This document shows positions 56,811 through 64,000 of a stretch of DNA of 64,000 nt, in pieces. Where the stretch lies: the NCBI RefSeq assembly GCF_002807685.1, contig NZ_PEAX01000003.1, forward strand, positions 675,565-739,564, read 5' to 3'. Origin of the DNA: Neoalteromonas flava (GTDB lineage: Bacteria > Pseudomonadota > Gammaproteobacteria > Enterobacterales > Alteromonadaceae). The number at the start of each line of letters is the position of its first letter. The first letter of the stretch is position 1. The translations under genes and the position numbers were made by a program. The notes beneath the pieces are model-generated. The model saw only the letters and a list, made by a program, of their open reading frames with translations. It was not told the DNA's origin and made no database searches.

Positions 56811-58451
56811 ATGGAACGCCAGAGTATTTTTATTTTGCTCACACTTTTGGGAATCACTCTGCTGGTCAGTGTTTGGTTTGGCCCATTATATTGGTCGATT
56901 ATTATTCTAGCGGCGTTGCTGGCGCTAGCAGTCTATGACCGTTTTCAATATAAACATTCAATCTTACGCAATTACCCACTAATTGGTCGATTTCGCTGGT
57001 TTATTGAGAAACTACGTCCTTTTATCCAGCAATATGTAATTGAACCAGACACAGGGGGAGCGCCAATTGAACGAATGTTCCGAAATATCGTGTACCAACG
57101 CGCTAAGCGCAGTCGCGAAACGATCCCGTTTGGCACGCAAATCGACACTTATCGCGATGGTTATGAGTGGATTGGCCACTCTCTTTCTGCGCGTGATGTG
57201 GAAAAACTCGACTGTTCTCCACGAGTGGAAATTGGCGGCAAAGACTGCAAACAACCTTATTCTGCAAGTATCTTAAATATATCAGCAATGAGTTTTGGTT
57301 CGCTAAGCCAAAATGCAATCCGAGCGCTAAATAAGGGCGCTGCAACCGGCGGTTTTTACCATAATACCGGGGAGGGAGGGTTAAGTCCTTACCATTTGGA
57401 GCATGGCGGCGATATCGTGTGGCAAATCGGTACCGGTTACTTTGGCTGTCGCGCAAGTGATGGCACCTTCGATCCTGAACAGTTCGCCGACAATGCAAAT
57501 AAGCCACAAGTCAAAATGATTGAACTCAAACTTTCTCAAGGAGCTAAGCCAGGTCATGGGGGGATTTTGCCAGCGCACAAGAATACACCTGAGATAGCTA
57601 AAATTCGTGGCGTGGAACCCTACACTCAAGTAGACAGCCCAGCGCGGCATAGCGCATTTAAAACTCCGTTAGAATTGCTTCAATTTATTGCTAAATTGCG
57701 TGAATTATCGGGTGGTAAACCCGTCGGTTTCAAGTTGGCGTTAGGCCGACGCAGTGAGTTTGTGGCCATTTGTAAAGCGATGCTAGATACCGGTATCAAA
57801 CCGGATTTTATTACTGTCGATGGCGGTGAAGGGGGAACAGGCGCTGCGCCACTAGAATATTCCAATTCAATAGGTACGCCATTAAAAGAAGCCTTAGCTT
57901 TTGTCGATGACATATTGACCGGCTATGGGCTGCGTAATGATATTCGGCTTATCGCATCAGGAAAGATCATCACGGGTTTTCATTTAATTAAACACTTGGC
58001 TCTCGGTGCAGACTTATGCAATAGCGCCCGCGGTATGATGCTCGCGTTAGGCTGCGTTCAATCGCTATCGTGCAATACCAATGAATGTCCAACAGGTGTT
58101 GCAACACAGGATCCTAAGTTAGCAAAAGGATTGGTGGTAAAAGATAAGGCAGAAAGAGTATTTTCTTTTCACCAAAAAACCATGCATGTTGTTGCTGATA
58201 TGTTGTCATCTACCGGCCATAAGCATCCAAGTGAATTGAACCGCACCCATATCTTTCGCCGGGTAAACCAAGAAACAGTTAAACGCTACGATCAAATTTA
58301 CCCAATCATTGCCCCCGGGACTTTTTTACAGGAACAAATCCCCGAAAGATATCGCATTGATATAGAAGAAGCCAAGGCCAGTACGTTTATGCCGCGAGTA
58401 CAACTCACTAGTGTCGAGGACGAAAAGTTAATCCCTGTGTCAAACATATAG
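56811..58451 (+). CDS. FMN-binding glutamate-synthase-family protein, membrane-anchored
   Basis: A 546-residue protein with two N-terminal hydrophobic helices (about 5-43) and a GltB-like FMN/Fe-S barrel. Typical segments are ISAMSFGSLS, GGFYHNTGEGGLSPYH, KLSQGAKPGHGG, TVDGGEGGTGAAP and the Cys cluster CNTNECPTGVATQ. The family is not a true glutamate synthase: it lacks the glutaminase domain, and its substrate is unknown. I chose ATG 56811 because AGAGGA lies four bases upstream. Divergent from the monooxygenase. Confidence 0.87.
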   Translation: MERQSIFILLTLLGITLLVSVWFGPLYWSIIILAALLALAVYDRFQYKHSILRNYPLIGRFRWFIEKLRPFIQQYVIEPDTGGAPIERMFRNIVYQRAKRSRETIPFGTQIDTYRDGYEWIGHSLSARDVEKLDCSPRVEIGGKDCKQPYSASILNISAMSFGSLSQNAIRALNKGAATGGFYHNTGEGGLSPYHLEHGGDIVWQIGTGYFGCRASDGTFDPEQFADNANKPQVKMIELKLSQGAKPGHGGILPAHKNTPEIAKIRGVEPYTQVDSPARHSAFKTPLELLQFIAKLRELSGGKPVGFKLALGRRSEFVAICKAMLDTGIKPDFITVDGGEGGTGAAPLEYSNSIGTPLKEALAFVDDILTGYGLRNDIRLIASGKIITGFHLIKHLALGADLCNSARGMMLALGCVQSLSCNTNECPTGVATQDPKLAKGLVVKDKAERVFSFHQKTMHVVADMLSSTGHKHPSELNRTHIFRRVNQETVKRYDQIYPIIAPGTFLQEQIPERYRIDIEEAKASTFMPRVQLTSVEDEKLIPVSNI

Positions 58452-58457
58452 GAATCA

Positions 58458-58832
58458 ATGCTTATGACCAAACAAACGATTGGTAGTATGGGGTGGTTAG
58501 ACGTGACTGTTGAAAATGCCACCGAAGTAAAAGACTTTTACACACAAGTTGTTGGCTGGGAAGCTGAAGGGCTCTCCATGGGAGATTATGAAGACTATAT
58601 GATGAAAGCTGCTGGTGAGAGTATCGCAGGCATTTGTCATAAAAGGGGCAGTAACGCCCAAATGCCATCTCACTGGATCCCGTATTTTGTCATAGCGGAT
58701 TTAGCTGTTGCATTACAAAACGTTAAGGAGCTTGGAGGCGTTCAATTGTCTCCGGTGCGCAGCTATGGCGATAGCTCCTTCGCCATTATTAAAGATCCCG
58801 CCGGCGCGGTCTGTGCGCTTTACCAAGAGTAA
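58458..58832 (+). CDS. VOC (glyoxalase/bleomycin-resistance) family protein
   Basis: A 124-residue single-module VOC protein. The start GSMGWLDVTVENATEVKDFYTQVVGW and the end AIIKDPAGAVCALYQ are typical of the fold. Candidate metal/substrate residues cannot be fixed; function unknown. AGGA lies four bases before the ATG, and the gene is 6 bp after the glutamate-synthase-like stop and 3 bp before the oxidoreductase gene, so all three form an operon. Confidence 0.87.
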   Translation: MLMTKQTIGSMGWLDVTVENATEVKDFYTQVVGWEAEGLSMGDYEDYMMKAAGESIAGICHKRGSNAQMPSHWIPYFVIADLAVALQNVKELGGVQLSPVRSYGDSSFAIIKDPAGAVCALYQE

Positions 58833-58835
58833 AAC

Positions 58836-59840
58836 ATGTTAACTAATACTTTGCATTGGGGGATTATTGGCTGTGGTCATATCGCTCATACATTTATGAC
58901 CAGTAACGCTGCAGTCAAGCATTCCGAAGTGGTCGCTTGTGCAGCTCGTGATTGGGGCAGGGCACAGACCTTCGCCGAGCACTATTCTATACCCAAAGCT
59001 TCCGGCGATTATACCGACTTAATCAATAACCCAAATGTACATGCCATCTATGTTGCGACGACACACAACACACATTACTCAGTAGTAGCGGAATGTATAA
59101 AAGCAGGCAAGGCGGTGTTATGTGAAAAACCGTTAACCGTCAATGCCAAGCAAACAGAAAACCTTTTTGCGCTGGCTAAGCAACATAACATTCTCTTAGT
59201 CGAGGCCGTTTGGATGCGTTTTTTACCGGCAATACATGCGTTAGCAGAACATATCCGACAAGGCATTATTGGTGAGGTTTGTGCTATCCACGCTAACTTT
59301 TCTTTTAATGGTGAGTTTGCGCCTTCGCATCGATTACAGAATCCTAACACCGCCGGAGGCGCTCTCTTAGATCTGGGAATATATCCTTTACACTTCGCGG
59401 ATTTAATTTACGCAACACTACCCGATAAAATTACCAGTCAAGTACGCTTTTCTGAAACGGGGGTCGATGCCAGTAATTATATCGTTGCTGAGTATGGGGC
59501 AAAACGACACGCGATCTTGTCATCTAGTTTTGTTAATCATACACCTACGCATGCGACCATCACTGGGAGCAATGGGATTATTGAAGTCCCAAATTTTCTA
59601 GCAGCACAAAGCTACCAAACAGCAATCGGAGAACACCAACAAACCTTCTCTAAACCCTTTGTAGAGCAACAAAATTTCACCGCTGAGATTGCAGAGTTCA
59701 AGCAGTGTTTAGAAAGCGGTCGTACTGAATGTCCGTCGGTTCCCAGCGCTAGCACCATTCGTGTGATGCGCACTATGGATACTCTACGCGCACAATGGGG
59801 GCTCCGCTACTCAAACACCATTGAAACGACAGAATTATAA
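58836..59840 (+). CDS. Gfo/Idh/MocA family oxidoreductase
   Basis: A 334-residue NAD(P)-dependent dehydrogenase. N-terminal Rossmann motif GIIGCGHIAHTF, the conserved CEKPLT (Lys contacts substrate and cofactor) and the C-terminal GGALLDLGIYPLHFADLI region, where the catalytic His is expected, are all present. Family members act on sugars, dihydrodiols or biliverdin; the GxYPL form resembles trans-dihydrodiol dehydrogenase-like members. Third gene of the operon with the glutamate-synthase-like and VOC genes. Confidence 0.9.
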   Translation: MLTNTLHWGIIGCGHIAHTFMTSNAAVKHSEVVACAARDWGRAQTFAEHYSIPKASGDYTDLINNPNVHAIYVATTHNTHYSVVAECIKAGKAVLCEKPLTVNAKQTENLFALAKQHNILLVEAVWMRFLPAIHALAEHIRQGIIGEVCAIHANFSFNGEFAPSHRLQNPNTAGGALLDLGIYPLHFADLIYATLPDKITSQVRFSETGVDASNYIVAEYGAKRHAILSSSFVNHTPTHATITGSNGIIEVPNFLAAQSYQTAIGEHQQTFSKPFVEQQNFTAEIAEFKQCLESGRTECPSVPSASTIRVMRTMDTLRAQWGLRYSNTIETTEL

Positions 59841-59846
59841 GCAAGC

Positions 59847-59870
59847 CAGCGGACCCCAAAAGGCCCGCTG
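59847..59870. terminator. Weak hairpin between convergent genes
   Basis: CAGCGG pairs with CCGCTG around a 12-base loop in the 37-bp gap between the Gfo-like gene and the CBS gene. No T-run follows, so it may be a weak bidirectional terminator. Confidence 0.35.
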
Positions 59871-59877
59871 TTGATGG

Positions 59878-60474
59878 TTATGCTGAGTCTTTTATCCCTT
59901 CAGGTTGCGCAATGTCAGCATTTAACAGCGCTAACCAATCATTAAAACTCGCTGGTTCAGGGTAACCATCCGGTAACCTGAAGTGTTTAGCGATATCGTG
60001 CAAAGTAACAATCCCGCTTAACTTAGTATTGTCATCGCTTGTGACCAAAATGTACGGCTCGTCATAGCGTTTAAAACTTGTTAGTAAACGGTTCACCGAC
60101 GAATGAGCTAATTCGCTCAGCGCTATTGAAACTAATTCAGACCGTTTTTTCATAAAGTCGGAAACTCTCAAATCATGCCGGTCAAATCCATCAGCTACAC
60201 GCTGAATAATGTTTTGCTGGCTTAAATCGGTACTGGTTATTACACCGACGAAATTAAGTTGATTATCTACAACAAAGCGCATCTTAACGTGCGCCTTTTT
60301 CATTAAATAAGCCGCTTCTACGGCCTTGGTGTTAGCATCGATAACTAATGGACGCTGCACAGTAAAGTCCGTCATTAACAAACGAGCAGGAGAACGCAAT
60401 GAAAGATAACGGTGGTCTTCTGGCCAGCAAAAGCCGACCACTGAATCGCATTTGGATAATGTAAATAATGACAT
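59878..60474 (-). CDS. CBS-domain protein
   Basis: A 198-residue protein with a tandem pair of CBS motifs (about 32-90 and 100-165): VIDANTKAVEAAYLMKKAHVKMRFVV...GVITSTDL and SELAHSSVNRLLTSF...YILVTSDD...GIVTLHDI. Such Bateman modules bind adenosine nucleotides and regulate partners. The first 30 residues have no clear domain. Partner unknown; the next gene downstream in transcription order does not lie on this strand. Confidence 0.87.
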   Translation of the reverse strand: MSLFTLSKCDSVVGFCWPEDHRYLSLRSPARLLMTDFTVQRPLVIDANTKAVEAAYLMKKAHVKMRFVVDNQLNFVGVITSTDLSQQNIIQRVADGFDRHDLRVSDFMKKRSELVSIALSELAHSSVNRLLTSFKRYDEPYILVTSDDNTKLSGIVTLHDIAKHFRLPDGYPEPASFNDWLALLNADIAQPEGIKDSA

Positions 60475-60533
60475 TTTAGATTCCTCTTAAATAAATTTTA
60501 ACGAGGGCTAGGAGCACCTCCGTGTTTAATAAT

Positions 60534-60827
60534 TTAAGCGGAAAAAGGCGGCCCCCGAATGGAAGGCAAAGCGGGTTGAAGGTTTGGCGGTGCTTTAAAC
60601 CCGAATTCTACTTGAGGACTAACGTTGTCTAACGACAGTAAGCGGTAATCAAATACCAGCGCATTAAATTCTTCGGTGTCGGATTCAGATGTGTCATTGC
60701 CAATAGCTTGGTTATCGAATGAATTGATTGTAAGGTTTTCATCAACATTAATGTGCCACCGACTGTTTTCAGAAGAAAACACAGCAAGCAAAGAGAATAA
60801 TGTGACTGCACTTAACAAACGTAACAT
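60534..60827 (-). CDS. Small secreted acidic protein, unknown function
   Basis: A 97-residue protein with a likely signal peptide (about 1-18, MLRLLSAVTLFSLLAVFS) and an acidic mature part (DTSESDTEE) with a proline-rich end (APPNLQPALPSIRGPP). I do not recognise a family. It lies 59 bp upstream of the CBS gene on the same strand and could be cotranscribed. Confidence 0.55.
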   Translation of the reverse strand: MLRLLSAVTLFSLLAVFSSENSRWHINVDENLTINSFDNQAIGNDTSESDTEEFNALVFDYRLLSLDNVSPQVEFGFKAPPNLQPALPSIRGPPFSA

Positions 60828-61303
60828 TTTAACAAACGCTAATCATAAACCTTGAATTACAGCGTAAGAGAGTTAGTGAACTCGAGAAAGGAGGTTGTTA
60901 CAAATCAACCTGATTTTGCGATAAGTGGTGTACTTTAAGCTTAACTTGTGTTTTACAAGTTATATTTCGGCTTCTTAGTTATAAAACACTGAATAATACA
61001 TAAATTATTCATTTAAATGGTTCTCATTCTCGTAATTTGTTGATTAACAAAATTGTGCTGTTAAATCACGCTACATGTTCAAAAACTATGAGATTTCATC
61101 CGTAGAAATATGCAATATGCGGCCGTTAACACATCATTATTAGAGTGGGAAGAAAGAAAGCTGGAGAAAGATTGCGCACAGAATTTTAAGCTTTTCAAAA
61201 TAAATATCGATATTTATTAAAGTTAATTTTTTTACGGTCTACACTTAGAAAAGCAACGATCCAAGCATTTGATTATGGCTATTTGCCCAAAGGAATATCG
61301 GTT
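60828..61303. other. Intergenic region upstream of the chemoreceptor
   Basis: A 476-bp AT-rich gap between divergent genes. No gene, tRNA or terminator was seen. It should contain the promoters of the chemoreceptor (rightward) and of the small secreted protein (leftward), but no strong -35/-10 pair was identified. Confidence 0.5.
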
Positions 61304-63715
61304 ATGAAGCTTTTTCGTTTTAATTCTGCAGACAAAAATAAAAGCGCATACATTTACGCCTCTGATTACAACCCATTTGGGCAATCAATGGCCTGTGCCA
61401 AACTGTCCGATACAAGTACTCTTTTAGTCAGTGATATTTCGCCAGCGTTAAGCAAACTATTAAATATTAACGCGATAAGTTCTGTTTCGCTGCGCACGTT
61501 GTTTCCAAACCATATAACCAATATCACTGACGCTATTACAAAGGCTAACGCCAATATGTCGAGCTCAGTTACTGTCTTTGGTGCCTATGATTTAGCGATT
61601 AAACTGGTGCTGACATTTTTAAAACAACAGCAGCAGGTGTGGATGGTCGCATCTGAACTGGTAGAAGAAAGCGTCGCTGAGCAGGCTAATCAGGGGCTAG
61701 GTCTCTCTGGAAAGCAACAGACTAATGCCGAATTGTTGTCTCGTTTTGATGGAATGGCTGTTTGCGAATTAAATTATTCTGGCACCATTTCAAACGCGAG
61801 TTCAGAGCTTGCTAAAATATTAGGCAGCAGTGTAGAGGCTATTGATGGTAGATGTTTTATTGAGTTTTTAGATGTAAATGCGACTGACCGGTATGGTGAT
61901 GTTTTAGATCTGCAAAATGCTGTCACGCAAAAACGTCAATCAGGCGCGTTGGCAATAACTGGCAGTGATGGGCAAAGACGTTGGATACAGGTAGAATTGC
62001 AACCTGTAGAAGATAGTGACAAGCCGTATGCATTGTTGATTGCAAGTGACATTAGTGAGCAGAAGGAAAGACAAGCGAATGCCGAAAGCCAAATTGACGC
62101 CATTCTGAAGTCTCAGGCTGTCATTGAATTCACGTTAGACGGCACAATCATTCGAGCGAATGATAATTTTCTTTACGCTTTAGGTTATCGGTTGGAAGAT
62201 ATAGAAGGCAAACACCACCGCATTTTTTGTGAGCCCAGTTATGTCAATTCCTCTGAGTATAGCCGCTTTTGGGCAAAGCTTGCGGCGGGAGAGTTTTTTA
62301 GTGGGGAGTTTTGTCGGTATACCAAAGACAATCAGGCCATTTGGATACAAGCTACCTATAACCCAATATTTGATGCGGCAGGCAAACCCATCAAGGTGGT
62401 TAAATACGCTACCGACATCACCGAACAAAAGCAACGCAATGCATTTTTTGAATCACAAATAGATGCCATAAGGAAATCAAACGCTGTAATAGAATTCAAT
62501 TTAGACGGCAAGATCCTCGATGCAAATGATGCGTTTTTATCGGTAATGGGCTATTCAATAGAGGACATTCGTGACCAGTATCACAAAATCTTTGTGGATC
62601 CAGAATACAGTCGCTCAGAGGAGTATAAAACGTTTTGGGAAACCCTCAGAAGCGGGCAGTTTCTTACGGGGGAATATAAGCGCATCGCACGCGGGGGGCG
62701 TGAAGTTTTTATCAATGCCTCATACAACCCTATTTTTGATTTATCAGGAAAGCCGGTGAGAGTGATCAAATACGCTACTGATGTGAGTGCCAGAGTAAAG
62801 ACGGTTAATATGGTCGAGAAGGCGCTGTCTGAGTTGGCACGAGGTAATCTCGATATTCATATTAGTGAAACGTTTGACATTGCATTTGAACCGTTAAGAG
62901 AAGCGGTAAATACAACCGCTCAACGTTTAGTCGATACCATAAATGGCATTACTCTCGCGGCGGAAGGTGTGCGTGGTAGCGCCAGTGATATAGAACAGGG
63001 TAACAGAGATCTCAGCGCTCGCACTGAACAACAGGCATCTTCGTTAGAAGAGACATCCGCCAGCCTAACCGAAATGGCTTCTAACGTAAAAGAAAGCTCC
63101 TCTAACGTTAATAATGCGCTAGATAGTGCCCGCAAAATGATAGATATGGCGCAAGACAGCAAAGTCACAATTGCTGATACAATATCAGCCATGGACGCGA
63201 TTAAAAAATCGAGTGAAGAAGTACAGAAAATCGTTAATTCGATAGATGGAATTGCATTTCAAACAAATTTACTAGCACTCAATGCTGCCGTGGAAGCTGC
63301 ACGAGCAGGAGAGCATGGTAGAGGGTTTAATGTGGTCGCAAGCGAAGTGCGCGTGTTGGCACAACGTTCCGCCAATGCTGCAAAGGAGATTAAGGCGTTA
63401 GTCGAAAAAAGTGCAGGTACTGTGGGTGAAGGCATAAAGCTTGTAGAAGCCTCTGGTGAAGCGTTCAATAACATGAATGAATTAATTGAAAACATGAATA
63501 GGCTCATGGAAGACATCTCAACTGCTGCGACTGAGCAAGCGACAGGTATTAATGAAATAAGTACAGCGGTAAATGAAATGGATCATGTTACACAACAGAA
63601 CGCGGCATTGGTTGAAGAATCAACAGCGGCTAGCGATCAACTTGTTCAAGAAGCGAGTACGGTTTCAGACCTGTTGTCTTTTTTCAGAGTACCTCAAATC
63701 GCGACTCGTCACTGA
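61304..63715 (+). CDS. Soluble methyl-accepting chemotaxis protein with three PAS domains
   Basis: An 803-residue chemoreceptor without transmembrane segments. After about 140 residues of unassigned sequence come PAS domains at about 144-252, 263-376 and 385-497; the last two are closely similar (IEF-LDG-I...YNPIFD--GKP--V-KYATD) and resemble Aer2/BdlA-type sensors. The signalling domain (about 530-790) has the tip [23 protein letters not shown]. No C-terminal CheR/CheB pentapeptide is seen. ATG 61304 is chosen for its AAAGGA site nine bases upstream. It may sense redox, oxygen or a heme/flavin ligand in the cytoplasm. Confidence 0.93.
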   Translation: MKLFRFNSADKNKSAYIYASDYNPFGQSMACAKLSDTSTLLVSDISPALSKLLNINAISSVSLRTLFPNHITNITDAITKANANMSSSVTVFGAYDLAIKLVLTFLKQQQQVWMVASELVEESVAEQANQGLGLSGKQQTNAELLSRFDGMAVCELNYSGTISNASSELAKILGSSVEAIDGRCFIEFLDVNATDRYGDVLDLQNAVTQKRQSGALAITGSDGQRRWIQVELQPVEDSDKPYALLIASDISEQKERQANAESQIDAILKSQAVIEFTLDGTIIRANDNFLYALGYRLEDIEGKHHRIFCEPSYVNSSEYSRFWAKLAAGEFFSGEFCRYTKDNQAIWIQATYNPIFDAAGKPIKVVKYATDITEQKQRNAFFESQIDAIRKSNAVIEFNLDGKILDANDAFLSVMGYSIEDIRDQYHKIFVDPEYSRSEEYKTFWETLRSGQFLTGEYKRIARGGREVFINASYNPIFDLSGKPVRVIKYATDVSARVKTVNMVEKALSELARGNLDIHISETFDIAFEPLREAVNTTAQRLVDTINGITLAAEGVRGSASDIEQGNRDLSARTEQQASSLEETSASLTEMASNVKESSSNVNNALDSARKMIDMAQDSKVTIADTISAMDAIKKSSEEVQKIVNSIDGIAFQTNLLALNAAVEAARAGEHGRGFNVVASEVRVLAQRSANAAKEIKALVEKSAGTVGEGIKLVEASGEAFNNMNELIENMNRLMEDISTAATEQATGINEISTAVNEMDHVTQQNAALVEESTAASDQLVQEASTVSDLLSFFRVPQIATRH

Positions 63716-64000
63716 GAACATTTACACTGAACTTTGAACCACCATATATTAGTCAGATTAACGCCACTTTTGTGGCGCTGATTGCTAGTTCTTCATATTT
63801 GCATCTTCTGGCTTGTTGGATTAATGACCTCAATACACCATTTAACATAATATACATTATGCGCAATTAGGTATTAGGTGATTAGCATACGGAGGATACG
63901 TTAAGCCCGTGTGATATACACGCCTAGGTTCGTTATTAGAACCTTCCACGGCGACTCTAGTATTTCACCTGAGCTTTTCAGCACGATACCTCCGCCTTTA
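63716..64000. other. Right-edge noncoding region with two inverted repeats
   Basis: After the chemoreceptor stop lies a hairpin CGCCAC-TTTT-GTGGCG (63762-63777) without a T-run, possibly its terminator. A second inverted repeat AGGTTC-GTTATTA-GAACCT is at 63926-63944. On the minus strand an open frame runs from the edge to a TAA at 63901 (32 codons), with GGAGG before a GTG; too short to judge. Confidence 0.4.

Overview
The window looks like a chromosomal core region of a marine gammaproteobacterium, most likely of the order Alteromonadales. The basis is gene content, synteny and protein resemblance; the genus cannot be told from sequence reading alone. Base composition is moderate, coding density is high, and I see no prophage, insertion sequence, integron, CRISPR array or plasmid gene. 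Several blocks keep the enterobacterial order: nrdA-nrdB-yfaE / ubiG / gyrA; serC-aroA-cmk-rpsA-ihfB-lapA-lapB-pyrF; lrp-ftsK-lolA-rarA-serS; uvrY-uvrC-pgsA-tRNA(Gly-Cys-Leu); and ttcA/uspE/fnr beside the cbb3 oxidase genes.

Layout. 1-2.5 kb (minus): a truncated membrane protein gene, a CheY-like regulator, and a histidine kinase whose N-terminus resembles the copper/ethylene-binding domain of plant ETR1. 2.8-7.7 kb (minus): class Ia ribonucleotide reductase with its ferredoxin, preceded by a pair of NrdR boxes over a plausible promoter, then ubiG. 8-18 kb (plus): gyrA, serC, aroA, cmk, rpsA, ihfB, lapAB and pyrF, ending in a terminator that contains the pyrF stop codon. 18-26 kb: alanine dehydrogenase divergent from lrp, then ftsK-lolA-rarA-crcB-serS. 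26-28 kb (minus): a tusDCBE sulfur-relay cluster behind a YccA/BI-1 membrane protein. 28.4-32.2 kb (plus): tRNA-Ser, uvrY, uvrC, pgsA and a Gly-Cys-Leu tRNA operon.

32.6-39.6 kb (plus) is more variable: a secreted subtilisin-like protease, a coupled set of mercaptopyruvate sulfurtransferase, class III sirtuin and LysE exporter, an unknown membrane protein, a Bax-type glucosaminidase and a DUF2987-like protein. 39.6-50.5 kb (minus) is a respiration and oxygen-response block: a patatin-like protein, ttcA, uspE, fnr, a SafE-like protein, ccoS, ccoI, ccoH, then ccoPQON. FNR-box matches lie upstream of both ccoN and uspE. 51-52 kb holds two tandem bacterioferritin genes with complementary active sites and a Fur-box-like palindrome upstream.

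52-64 kb is accessory: a Kef-type antiporter, a small unknown basic/coiled protein, an alpha/beta hydrolase split by a frameshift, a Baeyer-Villiger-type flavoprotein, an FMN glutamate-synthase-like protein, a VOC protein, a Gfo/Idh/MocA oxidoreductase, a CBS protein, a small secreted protein and a soluble three-PAS chemotaxis receptor. The strongest items for a second look are the ETR1-like kinase, the complementary bacterioferritin pair, the split hydrolase, the sirtuin/sulfurtransferase operon and the regulatory boxes (NrdR, FNR, Fur). I did not find a clearly new multi-gene defence or mobile system.
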